A stretch of DNA of 64,000 nucleotides. Origin: Actinomadura rudentiformis. Its GTDB lineage: Bacteria; Actinomycetota; Actinomycetes; Streptosporangiales; Streptosporangiaceae. The stretch covers positions 372,001-436,000 of the forward strand of contig NZ_WBMT01000005.1 of NCBI RefSeq assembly GCF_008923185.1, in the 5' to 3' direction. Shown piece by piece: positions 15,309-27,745 of this stretch. The notes below the pieces were generated by a model. It did no database searches, was not told where the DNA came from, and saw only the letters and a program-made list of their open reading frames with translations. The stretch's first letter is position 1. The number at the start of each line of letters is the position of its first letter. Position numbers and translations under genes: made by a program.

Positions 15309-16368
15309 GCGCGCGCCTACCGCGGCTCCTGAGCCGGAACGGTCCACGCCACGTTGGCGACGGCCCGTGCTCGTCCTGGGTGCGCTGCTGCTCGCCGTCC
15401 CGCTGGCGGCCATGCTCGACCTCGTCGCGGGACGGGCTCTGTCGATCGGCGAGACGTGGCAGGCACTCACCGGCGGCGCGGCGGACTCGACGGCGCACCA
15501 CCTGGTCTGGCAGGTCCGGCTGCCCAGGGTGCTGGTGGCGCTCGGCGCCGGAGCCGCGCTCGGCCTCGCGGGTCTGATCCTCCAGGCGGCCCTGCGCAAC
15601 CCGCTGGCGGCGCCCGAGGTCACCGGCGTCACCCCTGGCGCGGTGCTCGGCGCGGTCGCCGCCACCGGAGCGGGCCTGGCCGACTGGGCGTCACCGGCCG
15701 CCGTCATGCTCGCCGCGGTCGGCGGCGGCCTCGGAGGAGCGGGCCTGCTGTGGCTGCTGACCGGCCGCAGACACGCCGACCCGGCCGGGATCGCGGTGCA
15801 CGGCGTACTCGTTTCGGCGGCCCTCGGTGGGCTGACGGCGGTGACCCTGCTGGCTGCGCCGGGTGAGATCGGCAGCGTCGTGCAGTGGATGGTCGGTACC
15901 ACCGAGGCACGCACCTGGCAGCACTGGACACTGCTTTGGCCCTGGGCCTTGGGCTGGGGCGTTCTGGCTTGCCTGACCGCCGGTCCCCTCATGTTGCTGC
16001 GCTGCGGCGAGGACGTGGCCGAGGCGGCGGGCCTGGCCCCGGCCAGGGCACGCGGGTTGGCGCTGCTGTGCGCGGTGGCCCTGACTGCGGGAGCGGTGGC
16101 CTCGGTGGGGGCCCTCGGATTCATCGGACTCGTCGTGCCGCATGCCGCGCTGGCCCTGTTCGGGGCCGACCTGCGCGTCGCGCTGCCCGGGGCGGCGCTC
16201 GCCGGCGCCGTCGCGGTGTGCGGAGCCGACGCCGCAGCCCAGCTGATGTCGCGGGCGGTCAATGCCTGGGGAGCCGAGCAGCTCAGCGTCCCGGTCGGCG
16301 CCGTCACCACCTTCGTGGGCGCCGGCGTGCTCCTGGTGGTCGCCCGCCGGCATGCCGTCGAACCGTGA
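15295..16368 (+). CDS. FecCD-family ABC permease (second subunit)
   Basis: This 357-residue permease pairs with the preceding one to form a heterodimeric channel. It carries LRNPLAAPEVTGVTPGA and, later, GALGFIGLVVPHAA. The N-terminal 25 residues are cytoplasmic and Pro-rich. The ATG at 15295 lies within the last codons of the first permease gene. Both permeases are full length with no frame problems, in contrast with the zinc permease at 6948. Confidence 0.92.
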   Translation: MTLTERAPTAAPEPERSTPRWRRPVLVLGALLLAVPLAAMLDLVAGRALSIGETWQALTGGAADSTAHHLVWQVRLPRVLVALGAGAALGLAGLILQAALRNPLAAPEVTGVTPGAVLGAVAATGAGLADWASPAAVMLAAVGGGLGGAGLLWLLTGRRHADPAGIAVHGVLVSAALGGLTAVTLLAAPGEIGSVVQWMVGTTEARTWQHWTLLWPWALGWGVLACLTAGPLMLLRCGEDVAEAAGLAPARARGLALLCAVALTAGAVASVGALGFIGLVVPHAALALFGADLRVALPGAALAGAVAVCGADAAAQLMSRAVNAWGAEQLSVPVGAVTTFVGAGVLLVVARRHAVEP

Positions 16369-16400
16369 TCCGTCCTTTCCGAACGAGGAGTGCACCGACC

Positions 16401-17264
16401 GTGTCAGAGCTGATCGGCGATCCCGAGTCCGCGACCACCGATTCGGCCGCGGACGCTCCCACCCCCGGGCCTGCGGCCGCACTGGACGTGGACCGGGTGA
16501 GCTTCGGCTATCCCGGCCGGCGGGTGCTCGACCGGGTGAGCCTTCGGGTCCGGCCCGGCGAGTTCGTCGCCCTGGTGGGCCTGAACGGCTGCGGCAAGAG
16601 CACCCTGCTCCGCCTTGCCGCTGGCGTGCTACGTCCGGAGTCGGGACGGGTGTCGGTGGACGGTGCCGACATGGCCCGGACCTCACGCCGCGAGGCGGCC
16701 CGCAAGGTCGCTTTGCTCCATCAGGCAGCCCCCGCCGTGCCGGGGCTGACCGTACGCCAGCTCGTCCGGCAGGGCCGCTACGCAGCGCGAGGTCCGCTGG
16801 GCATGCTCCGCGTCGGCGATGACGAGGTGACCGTCCGGGCGATGCGGGACGTCGGCGTCGACGCTTGGGCGGACCGGCCGGTGGACGCGCTGTCGGGCGG
16901 CGAACGGCAGCGCGTGCGCCTCGCCCTGGCACTGGCCCAGGACACACCCGTCCTGCTGCTCGACGAGCCGACCACCTACCTGGATCTGCGGCACCAGCTG
17001 GAAGTGCTGCAACTGGTGGGACGGCTCCGCGACGAGCGGCGGCTCACGGTCCTGATGGTCCTGCACGATCTCGACCTGGCCGCTCGCTTCGCCGAACGTC
17101 TGGTGGCATTGCGGGACGGGCACGTGGCCGCGGAGGGCCCGCCGGACAGTGTGGTGACGCCCGGACTGCTTCGGGAGGTGTTCGGCATCGAGGGACGGGT
17201 CGGCCGCGATCCCGAGCGCGGCTGGCCGGTCTGCTATCCCGATCGGCCCCTCCGCCTCCCTTGA
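16401..17264 (+). CDS. FecE/BtuD-type ABC transporter ATP-binding protein
   Basis: This 287-residue ATPase has Walker [10 protein letters not shown] near residue 59, signature LSGGERQRV, Walker [13 protein letters not shown] and switch VLHDLDLA. The start is GTG with GAGGAG 10 bases upstream, 32 bases after the second permease. The sequence [13 protein letters not shown] is typical of iron-siderophore ATPases. It energises the two FecCD permeases. Confidence 0.92.
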   Translation: MSELIGDPESATTDSAADAPTPGPAAALDVDRVSFGYPGRRVLDRVSLRVRPGEFVALVGLNGCGKSTLLRLAAGVLRPESGRVSVDGADMARTSRREAARKVALLHQAAPAVPGLTVRQLVRQGRYAARGPLGMLRVGDDEVTVRAMRDVGVDAWADRPVDALSGGERQRVRLALALAQDTPVLLLDEPTTYLDLRHQLEVLQLVGRLRDERRLTVLMVLHDLDLAARFAERLVALRDGHVAAEGPPDSVVTPGLLREVFGIEGRVGRDPERGWPVCYPDRPLRLP

Positions 17265-17306
17265 ACACCCTTTCCCCATCCCTCCTTATCCCGGGAGCGA
17301 CCGCCG

Positions 17307-19036
<1,730 letters not shown>

Positions 19037-19040
<4 letters not shown>

Positions 19041-20758
19041 GCGGCCGCTCGCACGCCCTGCGCGGACTCCTTCCCGCCCTGCGGCCGCACCGCCGGATGG
19101 TCCTGCGCACGATGGTCGCGTGCCTGACCGACCAGGTCGCGCTCATCGTCCTGGTCACCTGGTCGGCACACAGCGTCGGACGAGCCGTCATCGACGGAGC
19201 CGCACCCGGCCTCCCCACCGTCTGCGCCCTCGCCGGGCTGGTCCTCCTCCGTGCCGTCGCGACCTGGCGGCAGATGGACCTGTCGCACGACCTGGCGTAT
19301 CGGGTGCTCGCAGAGCTGCGGGTGCGCATCTACGACGGCCTCTCCCGCAGCGCCCCCGCCCGCATCGCCGGGCGGCGCAGCGGGGACCTGGCGGCGACCG
19401 CGATGAACGACATCGAGAAGCTGGAGTTCTTCTACGCCCACGCCACCGCCCAACTGGTGGCCTCCGGCGTGGTCGTCGGCTCCGGGACGATCGCGCTCGG
19501 CGTGCTCGACCCCTGGCTGGCCCTCGCCGTCCTGCCCACGGCCGTCGCTCTGATGGCGCATCCGTTCCTGGGAGACCGCGGCCGAACCGCCCGCGGGGAA
19601 GAGGTCCGTACAGCCACGGCCCGCCTGTCGGCCGACGCTGTCGAGACCGTCGACGGCATGCGCGAACTCCTTGCCCGCGACGCCTTCGACCGGCACCGCC
19701 GGCGACTTGTCGACGCCGGCCACCGGCTCGCCCTGGCCCAGCGCGCGGAGGCCCGTCACGACGGCGCCTTCACCGCCGTCCAAGATGTCCTGGTGGCGCT
19801 GGCCCTGATCGCCGTGGTCACCGCCGTCACAGGCAAGGACACCTGGGCTCCGGCCGCACTGGCGCTGGCGGTCTCGATTCTTGCCCCGGTGGCCGCCTCC
19901 GCGGACGCCCTGCGCCAAGCCGGCAGCCTGCGTGCCGCCGCCGCACGGGTGAAGGCCGCGACCACCGCCCCGCCGACCGCGCCGCCCCCTCGGCGACCGC
20001 GGCCGCTTCCTGACGGACCGCTCGGTGTCCACCTACGCAACGTCCATTTCTCCTACGGCGACACCCCCGTGCTGCGCGGCCTGGACCTCACCGTCCCCCC
20101 GGGCAGCACCATTGCACTGGCCGGAGCCTCCGGCGCAGGCAAGACGACACTGGCCCACCTCATGGCCCGCTTCTGGGATCCCACCGAAGGCACGGTGGAA
20201 CTCACCAACGTCCACGAAGCCGTCGACCTGAGGGATCTGACAGACGACGACCTGCGCTCTGCCGTCGCCCTCGTCGGCCAGGACGCCGCCCTGTTCCACG
20301 GAACGCTCCGCGACAACCTGCGCATGGCCGCTCCCCAGGCCACCGCCGAACGCCTCGACCACATCATCGAACAGTGCGGCGTGGACCGGATCGCCGCCAC
20401 CCTTCCCAACGGTCTGGAAAGCATCGTCGGAGAACGCGGCGCAACCCTCTCCGGCGGCCAACGAGCCCGCGTCGCCCTCGCCCGAGCCCTCTTGACCGAC
20501 CCCAGAGTGCTGATCCTCGACGAAGCCACCGCCCACATCGACACGGTCGGCGACGCCGAACTCGCCCGCCGCCTTGGTGCACGCGACACCACCACGATCG
20601 TCATCGCCCACCGTCCAGCCACCATCCGCCGCGCTGACCAGATCGCCGTCATCGAAAGCGGCCGGATCGTCGAAGAAGGCACCTGGGCCACCCTCACCGC
20701 AGCCCCCAGCGCACTGACCCGCCTGCTGACCCGAACCTCAAGCGAAAGCCGAAGCTGA
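19037..20758 (+). CDS. Half-size ABC transporter (YbtQ/IrtB or CydC-like), subunit 2
   Basis: This 573-residue partner of the preceding transporter has the same layout: membrane domain, then Walker A GASGAGKTT near residue 363, signature LSGGQRARV, and Walker B VLILDEATAHID. The two nucleotide-binding domains differ in the signature-following residues, consistent with an asymmetric heterodimer. The ATGA overlap with the upstream gene secures equal synthesis. It is the last gene of the Zur-linked operon; after it the sequence changes to degraded material. Confidence 0.85.
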
Positions 20759-20989
20759 ACGACACCCTCACAAGAGCCGACACCCGGCGCAGCGTCGAGG
20801 AGTCTCTGGCTCACAGGCATCTCTTCGCCTTCATGGCTCAGGCGGTTTTGGGGATCCAGATGGCTGGAGGCCGGTTGGTCAACCGATCCAGCGCGCCGCT
20901 GCGCCGAGCTGGCGGCACAGCTGCGGCTGATCGGGGCGCCGCCCCGCCGTACCCGGGCACGACGGTGCCACCCCGACTGCGCGCACTCG

Positions 20990-21172
20990 GCATCACCGGA
21001 GATGGAGGTGCTCGACTTGGTCGCCCAAGGGCTGGGCAACGCGCAGATCACAGCACGCCTGCATCTGTCCGTATGAGCCGTGAAAACGCACGTCAGCCGA
21101 CTCCTGACCAAAACCGGAACGGCCAATCGAACCCAGTTGCGTGCGTTCGCGCCCAGCCAACATCAGTAGCCC
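20990..21172 (+). pseudogene. LuxR-type helix-turn-helix remnant
   Basis: One frame reads SPEMEVLDLVAQGLGNAQI, a helix-turn-helix followed by AVKTHVSRLLTKTG, which is the C-terminal DNA-binding domain of a LuxR/NarL-type regulator. A TGA at 21073-21075 interrupts it and no receiver or upstream domain is visible. It lies between the importer operon and a methyltransferase and is judged a dead fragment. Confidence 0.7.
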
Positions 21173-21214
21173 GCACGGATGTGCCCGACCGAGCAGTCCG
21201 GCGACTATGGGGGC

Positions 21215-22023
21215 ATGACCACACAACCCTCGTCACAGGCGCAGCGGTTTCCGCGAACGTCGCGCTATCACCAGGACTGGATTCGCTCCAGCGTCAGCGG
21301 CGGAGCCAACTCACTGTGGCTGACCGAATGGCTGACCGAGGCGATGCACCTGCGGCCCGGAATGCGGTCCTGGATCTCGGGTGCGGCCGCGGGGCGTCGT
21401 CGATCTTCCTGCACCAGGAGTTCGATGTGCAGGTGTGGGCCACCGACCTGTGGTTCAGCGCCGACGAACGCCTAACACGCATCCGCGACACCGGTACCGA
21501 AAACGCCGTCTTCCCGATCCACGCCGACGCCCGGGCGCTGCCGTTCGCCGCCGGCTTCTTCGACGCCATCCTCAGCATCGACTCGTTCGTCTACTACGGC
21601 ACCGATGACCTTTATCTGAACTATCTCGCCCGCTTCGTCAAACCCGGGGGCCAGATCGGGATCGCCGGTGCCGGGCTCGTCCAGGAGATCGACGGTCCTG
21701 TCCCAGACCATCTCAAGGCGTGGTGGGAGCCGAGCATGGCCTGCCTGCACTCGGCCGGCTGGTGGCGACAACACTGGGAACGCAGCACCATCGCCCACGT
21801 CGAGGTGGCCGACACCATGACCGACGGCTGGAAACACTGGCTGGAATGGCAGCACACCGTCGCCCCCGGCAACCGGGCAGAGATCGACGCCCTCGCCACC
21901 GACCAGGGACGCCACCTCGGCTACGTTCGCGCAGTTGCTCGCCGTCGACCCGAGGTCACCCTCGATGAGCCCATCACATCGATTCCGGTGACGTACACCA
22001 AGCACCCCTTGCATCACAGTTGA
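21215..22023 (+). pseudogene. SAM-dependent methyltransferase, one-base frameshift
   Basis: The gene starts at ATG 21215 (MTTQPSSQ...), with FPRTSRYHQDWIRSSVSGGAN and LWLTEWLTEAM in the first frame up to HLRPGM. Then a base is missing near 21366: the next frame continues with VLDLGCGRGASSIFL, which is methyltransferase motif I, through SIDSFVYYGTDDLYL and to a TGA at 22023. With the base restored the protein is about 270 residues, a normal length. The second part alone lacks the N-terminal helices. The gene is otherwise well preserved, so an assembly indel is as likely as real inactivation. The substrate is unknown. Confidence 0.75.
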
Positions 22024-22705
22024 AGCATTCGGAATGCGCGAGGTCGAATCGTCTTCGCCGAGTGCAAGGCTGCATCGGAGGAGCCACGAGTACCCCTTTC
22101 CCTGATCGCCCTCCGGCCACGGTTCCAACCTGCCCAGGTCCCGCCTCGGCGACCGTGCGCCGACCTGCCGCAGACACTGACTGGAGCCCGGATCTTGTCG
22201 GCCTCGACGACCGGCCGTCAGACGCGGTCGGGCCGACTCACCTGGTGGTGAGGCCCACCGACGCGATCACGATCACCGCCTCTGGCCGGGCGCGGGACGG
22301 CCCGCGTCGCAGAGCACGTCGTCGACGATCCGGTGGTCATCGCCTGCAGCGTCTGGTGGTCCTCGACGCGCTTGCCCGCCGCGACGCTGATGGACAGGGC
22401 CACGCTGCGCGTGCCTGAGATCCGGCTGACGAGCTTTGGGCTCGAAGGCCACGATGTGGCTGTTGGCGCACCTTGGTCGGAAGACCTCTTCCGCACATCC
22501 CCAGGTCCCAGCAGTTCAGATCGTCCTTGAGCGCGAGCTACACCCAGCTGCGTTCCGCCCTGGACGCGGCACTCTGGGATCGCGTTACCGAGCCGGACAA
22601 CCATGCCGAGCAGTTAGGCGGCACACTCAAGGCCCGCGATGTTGTACGCGCGGCAGCTCAAGTCGCCGCCGGAGCAGAGGTCAGGGCTCAGGTCGAGGGA
22701 GCAGC
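22024..22705. other. No recognisable gene
   Basis: No frame on either strand gives a protein with recognisable motifs, a ribosome site or consistent codon bias. It may be eroded coding DNA. No repeats stand out. Confidence 0.5.
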
Positions 22706-23035
22706 TCAGGCAGGGAGCAGGCAGGTGTCGACGACCCAGCCGGTGATGCCTCTGGAAGTGATCTTGGAGTAGTGGTTGTCGCGCGCGCCGCAGGCGGTGT
22801 AGGTAGTGCCCGCCTTGAAGTCGAAGCTGCAGGAGACGGCACCCTTGAGCATCAGCCCCAAGGTGGTGCTGTTGGTCGGCGAAACGCGGATCTTCAGATT
22901 CTCCTTCGCCTTGACCTTGGAGATCGGGCAGGACGCCGCCGACTGGACCTGGGCGGCAGAGGCCGGACCTGCGAGTCCCACTCCTGCGAGAGCAAAGGCG
23001 GCCAGCGCTGCGGAGGTACTGAGAACTCTTTTCAC
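22706..23035 (-). CDS. Small secreted SH3-like domain protein
   Basis: This 109-residue exported protein has a signal peptide ending in AGPASAA and a mature part with SH3b features: ENLKIRVSPTNSTTLG, a Cys pair around SCSFDF and TACG, and a terminal ITGWVVDTCLLP. Proteins of this sort are common in actinomycetes and may bind cell wall peptides. The start is GTG at 23035 with AAGGA 8 bases upstream; the frame is open further upstream but has no better start. It is monocistronic. Confidence 0.75.
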   Translation of the reverse strand: MKRVLSTSAALAAFALAGVGLAGPASAAQVQSAASCPISKVKAKENLKIRVSPTNSTTLGLMLKGAVSCSFDFKAGTTYTACGARDNHYSKITSRGITGWVVDTCLLPA

Positions 23036-23667
23036 GATGGATCCTTCCGTTCCCCAGAAGGACCCCACCAGTGCTGCCCGGCCCTCCGCGTCGGACACTA
23101 GCAGTTGATGATCATTTGAGTGAAGAGTCGGGAAGGTGCGGCTTTTCTGTAAGGACCCAGTTGAGCTGGGCAGGTTGCTCACTGAGAACGAGCCGCACGC
23201 TTCGCGGATGGCCCAACTACACCAACACCACAGGCGACCCCAGGGCACCATCTCCGCGTCATCCTCATTGAGACAGGACAGTGGCTGTCCCTCGCCAGTG
23301 AATCCGCGGCATTGCCATCGAAGGCCAGGCATCCGTAGGCATTTGTCAGCGAACTTGAGGCATTGATCGGCTGGTGTCGCTCCGGTCGAGTGACTTCATC
23401 ACCGAACTGTTGGGGAGTCATTGATGCCTGGGCACCGTTTGATCGCGGTGTGCGTCAGGATCGAGGACGCCGGGATCGCACGGTGCGGTTCCGGTTCCAG
23501 ATTGCCGAGGTCGACATGCCGCTCCAGGAGGGTGATGAGGTCCGGGAGATCCTTGCCATGCTCTGTTCCCCGGCACCGGCGATCGAGCGATCATGGCGGG
23601 CGTGCTCAGCGGGCAGCCGCCGGGTGATCTGCGGATGCTACTGCCGGGCCGGCGGTCGAAGTCGGGC

Positions 23668-23985
23668 GGCCGGTGCCGGGCGACCACAATGATTGCACCG
23701 CGTTCCGCGACTCGGGTGCCGACCGAGCCTGCCATGGCGTCAACGTGATGGCCGAGGGCGGCTATCAAGGAAATGCGCAGGTCATCATGCCCTACCGGTG
23801 CCCCCGGCGACGGTGGCGAGCTGCCCGCCTCGCAGATCGAGCTCAACACTGGTCACAAGCGGGTCCGCGCCCGTGTCGAGCATGCCTTCGCGCACATGAA
23901 ATGGTGGAACATCCTGCGCGGACTGCCGTCGCAAACGCGACGCGTCTACCACGCCACCGGCGGGCATCGGCCTCATGCGGAACCT
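23668..23985 (+). mobile_element. IS5-family transposase remnant
   Basis: The 3' half of an IS5-type DDE transposase is spread over three frames. GDHNDCTAFRDSG and VMAEGGYQGNAQVIMPYR are in one, NTGHKRVRARVEHAFAHMK and WNILRG in the next, and GIGLMRNLANGRL in the third. The catalytic Glu region is visible, but at least two frameshifts and the missing 5' half make it inactive. No terminal inverted repeats were identified. Confidence 0.7.
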
Positions 23986-24144
23986 GGCCAATGGCCGGCT
24001 GACCCTGCCTCCAAGACTCCTGCCGCGCACGGCCGCCTCCTCCTACCGTTCTTGCCAAGCCCTGCGTGCCTGGAGCGTCCATTGACCGTCATCGCGAGGT
24101 TTCTCGACCGCCACCTGGCCGCGGATGCCAAGTACGGCGGACGG

Positions 24145-24684
24145 ATGGACCTGAATGAGTGTCCGCCGCTGCCTCCGGCGCTCGATCGGCATCTGCGTTC
24201 CTGCGCCCGGCATTCGGCCGCCCAGCCTCACGCTAACCAGGAGATCCGGGCCCGCTGCACCCAACGCCCGGTGTTTATTGGGCTGCTGGCGTACGTGTAC
24301 GCCGGGATGCCCGGCTACCGGCCCTTGTGGCAGCCGATCTTCACCCAGAGTGGTGCCCCCTCTGATCCGGTCGCCGACCTGCTGCTGGAGCGGTGGCGCG
24401 GCGAGGAACGCCTGGCTCGCGAGGCCATCGAGGAAGCGGGCCCGGACTTCGACTGGCGGGAAGTGGACCGCCAAGACGGCCAGGGCCTGGTCATCGACGG
24501 GTTCGGTCGCCCTCTCTGGGAGGCCGCCGTCTATCCCGAGGACGGTTACACGATCTCCCGCTACGGGCCAGGCCGTGTCCTCCGCGAGCTGGCGGCACGG
24601 CGCGAGATGCTGGCGAGCCTCGATCTGTCTGCCGAGGCTGACCAGACCATCCTCGGCCTCCTCGCCGAGCCATATGCAGGATAG
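24145..24684 (+). CDS. DUF6221-like hypothetical protein
   Basis: The last hundred residues resemble DUF6221 proteins of actinomycetes: ERWRGEERLAREAIEEA, then YGPGRVLRELAARREML and a terminal ILGLLAEPYAG. The part before residue 80 (from ATG 24145) does not fit the family and may be read-through from neighbouring degraded DNA, so the true start is uncertain. The frame stays open upstream into the transposase remnant. Function is unknown. Confidence 0.5.
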   Translation: MDLNECPPLPPALDRHLRSCARHSAAQPHANQEIRARCTQRPVFIGLLAYVYAGMPGYRPLWQPIFTQSGAPSDPVADLLLERWRGEERLAREAIEEAGPDFDWREVDRQDGQGLVIDGFGRPLWEAAVYPEDGYTISRYGPGRVLRELAARREMLASLDLSAEADQTILGLLAEPYAG

Positions 24685-24869
24685 TGACCAGAAGGCGCGT
24701 GACCGATCGGGCTCGGGACGGTGGTGACACAGGCGTCGAGGAGTTCGCTTTGTGCCATTGAGGGAATCCCATCCTGCCTTGCTGGTCGCAGGCTGGTTGC
24801 GGACCAGATGGCGCGCTCGTTCTGGACCGTGTGCTGGTTCGGCCTATTCTTGCTGGTCACAGCGACCGC

Positions 24870-25185
24870 ACCCGGTCCGATGGACCCGGGCGAGCTGGAC
24901 GGTCCTGCGACGCTGCCTGGCCCACTGCCAGACCCAGCACACCGACGACCCTCACCTCATGGTCACCCGAGGCACCAAGGCCGGGAAGGCTCCGGCTTGA
25001 TCGCGCATGTCAGCCACGTCCTGGACCTGTGCGGCATCTCGGCCTCGCGTGCTGCGCTCCATCCGCATGGTCGACACCATGGACCCCGAACCCGTCGCTG
25101 CAGCCTTCGGGATGAACCCCGAAGGCGTCACGATCTAAATCGCCGACCGCATCGACGAAGGTCGTCTGCCAGAAAGAGACCACCG
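24870..25185 (+). pseudogene. Integrase/recombinase C-terminal remnant
   Basis: Pieces in shifting frames read HTDDPHLMVTRGTKAG, then VLRSIRMVDTMDPEPVAAAF, GMNPEGVTI, a stop, and IADRIDEGRLP. This resembles the C-terminal part of actinobacterial tyrosine-recombinase-like proteins. Internal stops and shifts show decay. The match is from memory of such sequences and moderately secure. Confidence 0.45.
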
Positions 25186-25236
25186 GCCAGTCGACCTCAA
25201 CTCGCGATTGAGGCAGGCAACAGAGACTGAGGATGG

Positions 25237-25611
25237 ATGAGTCAGTACTTCCAAGTCAGCGGTCGTGTTCTATGGAACCCCTCGATGGGTGTTTCCCACC
25301 TATTCGTGCGCGCCGCAGAATCCTTCGCCCTGCACGTTGATCTCCCGTCCGGCCTCGGGCCCATGCAAGCGGACGAGTGTGAGATCAACATGGAGACGTT
25401 CACGCTGTTCATCGACGCCCTGATTCGCGAGTACGCCCGTTCGAACCACGTGATTCTCCGATCGCTCATGGAGGGCTTTCTCGCCACCGGAATGGCCCTG
25501 GTGGAACGCGGTGGCGGCGAGCCGCCGACGGTGAGGTCGTCCAGCGAGGACCCGAGCATCAAAGCCTTGCAAGAGCTCAGCCGCCGCCACGAGAGCGCGA
25601 TGGCCTGGTGA
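25237..25611 (+). CDS. DUF6086-like hypothetical protein
   Basis: This 124-residue protein begins MSQYFQVSGRVLWNPSMGVS, a start typical of the DUF6086 family, followed by LPSGLGPMQADECEI and a helical region FIDALIREYARSN. There is no signal peptide or membrane segment. GAGG lies upstream of the ATG. It is intact amid degraded sequence; such proteins often sit in accessory regions or near polymorphic toxins. No function can be assigned. Confidence 0.65.
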   Translation: MSQYFQVSGRVLWNPSMGVSHLFVRAAESFALHVDLPSGLGPMQADECEINMETFTLFIDALIREYARSNHVILRSLMEGFLATGMALVERGGGEPPTVRSSSEDPSIKALQELSRRHESAMAW

Positions 25612-25749
25612 CCGCACTCGAATCTGTGCAGTTCCGGCACCGCCTCACACGCGTTCGCGGGAACATGTGCGCTATGCCGAAGCTGTCGTTGGAGGCGATG
25701 GCGTCAACGGCCAGCTCGTCCTCCCCGTTGGGACCAGATCTGTAGCGCA

Positions 25750-26039
25750 GTGCTGGTGCTGCGCGGTGAGTTGGACATGGCCACCGTGCCGGTGCTGCAC
25801 CCGCACCTCGACGACACGCTGCACGCCGCAGCGCAGCAGGCCGCACCGCCCAGGATCGCGCTGAATCCATTGTTGTGTGACTCCTCCGGGCTGAACCTGC
25901 CGATCCGCGCCTGGAAACAGATCACCGCCAAGGGCGCGGACGGCTCCTGCTGATCCAACCCCGCCACCCCCTGCGCCAGACCCTGACCTGCACCGGCCTG
26001 GGCCCCTACCTCACCATCGCCGCCACCGTGCCAGCCTGA
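25750..26039 (+). pseudogene. STAS-domain anti-sigma antagonist, frameshifted
   Basis: The first frame (GTG 25750) gives VLRGELDMATVPVLHPHLDD and CDSSGLN, where the Ser of DSSGL is the phosphorylation site of anti-sigma factor antagonists. Near 25940 the frame shifts and continues LLLIQPRHPLRQTL and GLGPYLTIAATVPA to a TGA at 26037-26039. The N-terminus before the first strand is also missing. It is probably a decayed regulator of an alternative sigma factor. Confidence 0.65.
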
Positions 26040-26414
26040 CAGCTCACACCGCCCCCGCTACGGGAAACTCCTGCAGGCGGTACCCACCGGCCGCCCGCAC
26101 CGCTCCTGCGGGGACGCCTGCAGGCAGTGTGCCCTACCGCTTCGGGCGCGCCGCCCAAGCGGACCGGGCAGTGGTTTTCGCACATGTTGACGTTCTGGCT
26201 CCCCGCGCCCTCATGTTGATTGGGAAGGTGGTTGCTGTCGTCCGTGGCGAATCAGGTGACCAGACCGGTCAGGAATCGAGAAGCGCTGGCTACCGATCCG
26301 CACCTAGCGTGATTGCCCGTGGACATCACCGTCCACGCGAGCTCCCGCTGGATCATGGTGGGCCTGGCCGGCCATCGGTGTCGCGGGACGGATGGGACCG
26401 ACTGGAGGTAGCCG
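26040..26414. other. No recognisable gene
   Basis: Nothing codes convincingly here. The last 30 bases hold the ribosome site (GGAGG) of the gene at 26415. Confidence 0.5.
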
Positions 26415-26888
26415 ATGACACAGCACCAGCAGGCCGGCAGTCGCGGAGGGCGCAAGTCCGGGACGCCGGGGGCGTTTTCACGGTGGATGCAGCACCGGAT
26501 GAACGCCCGTGTGAACCGCAAGATCCGTCGTGGTCGCGGCACGTTCATGGGCATGGACGTACTGATCCTGAACACGGTGGGGCGCCGAAGCGGGCAGCCG
26601 CGGGAAACGCCTGTGGCGTGGTTCGCCGACGGCCAGGACGCCCGGCTGATCGTCGGATCGGGCGGTGAGAGCCGGCACCCGGACTGGTACGTCAATTTGA
26701 TGGCGAATCCTGATCGGGCGTCGATTGAGTTGCCCGGCCGTGCCGCCGTGCCTGTAACGGTGCACCGGCTTGAGGGCGCCGACCGTGAGCAGGCGTGGCA
26801 GCGCATCGCCGCCGCCCAGCCTCGCATCGCGAAGTACCAGAGCAAAACCGACCGGGAATACCCGGTGGTCCGACTCACCCTGCGGTGA
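26415..26888 (+). CDS. Nitroreductase/deazaflavin-type (DUF385) oxidoreductase
   Basis: This 157-residue protein has the split beta-barrel of F420-dependent quinone reductases (DUF385/Ddn type): LNTVGRRSGQPRETPVAWF, GSGGESRHPDWYVNLMANP and VTVHRLEG. These motifs line the deazaflavin site in the family. GGAGG sits 6 bases upstream of the ATG. It is free-standing. Likely activity is F420H2-dependent reduction of quinones or xenobiotics; the substrate is not predictable. Confidence 0.85.
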   Translation: MTQHQQAGSRGGRKSGTPGAFSRWMQHRMNARVNRKIRRGRGTFMGMDVLILNTVGRRSGQPRETPVAWFADGQDARLIVGSGGESRHPDWYVNLMANPDRASIELPGRAAVPVTVHRLEGADREQAWQRIAAAQPRIAKYQSKTDREYPVVRLTLR

Positions 26889-27407
26889 ATGCCCCCGGCT
26901 GGCTGGGCCTTCGTCGTCGCCGCGCACACGCCGGAAGATCTCGTGCGGCCCATCGAACCCGATGTCGGCAAAGGCGATCTTCCTGGCGAGCTTGGGCGCT
27001 GCCTCGGCGCCGCGGGTGGCGAGGGACCGACGATCCGGAAGGGAAGCACGCTCCCGACCAACTGACCGGCCGGGGCCGCCGCGACGAGCCCCGGCCGCCA
27101 CCCGGGCCGCTCGGTGCCATGACCCCGGCCAACACCTACACCCGCTGGTGGGGGCTTAGGTCTGTGGCGCGAATTAGTTTCTAACCCGCCACCTCATCGT
27201 CCCTAACTGTGGGCTGAACTGGGGAAGTTAGGTGAGTTGGCCGTCCCGCCCGCCTGAGCGGTCGCACGGGCCGGGGTGAGGCGGCCGTCGGGCGCCTGCT
27301 CCGGTCTAAAGCGCCTGTCTGAGAAAGCTGATAAAGCGGACTGGTGATCTGGGTGAGTCGGCACGCTGCCTGGAAGGGTGAGAGGGAAGGTCGCGCGGCG
27401 CTTGTGT
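26889..27407. other. No recognisable gene
   Basis: No frame shows a supported gene on either strand. Long GC-driven open frames here are shadows. Confidence 0.5.
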
Positions 27408-27671
27408 CCGGGATGGGCAGCCGCTGTCTGTGCGGGCTTGCAAGGGTGCGGTGTTTTGCAGTTCGGCGTGCCGGGCGAGGCATTGGGCTGGGCGGTGTGG
27501 AGGCAGCGGGCGGTGCTGCGGGTGGTGGATCCTTCGCGGGAGAGCCGGGCGGTCTGCCCCGAATGCGGGACGGTGTGGGTGGTGGGGGTCGACCACAAGC
27601 GGGGAGCGATCTCTTGTTCGCGGCGGTGCAAGACCAGGGCGCGGCGTCGGCGTCAGGCGGCGGCCGCGTAA
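27408..27671 (+). pseudogene. Small zinc-finger protein remnant
   Basis: Two cysteine clusters lie in different frames: AVFCSSACRARHW in one and CPECGTVWVVGVDHKR followed by SCSRRCKTRARRR in another. Together they look like a small FCS/zinc-ribbon protein broken by a frameshift. Weak call. Confidence 0.35.
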
Positions 27672-27745
27672 GCCGTTCGATCTGGGGGCACGGTGCCCGA
27701 TCCAGTCCCCATAGGCCGCCACCACCAATGACCAGGGACTCCGCG

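Noticed and set aside
14034..16310. A 758-codon open frame antisense to the two FecCD permeases
   Set aside because: It mirrors GC-rich permease codons, has Ala/Pro/Arg/Ser-dominated composition and no motifs, and the plus-strand genes are certain.
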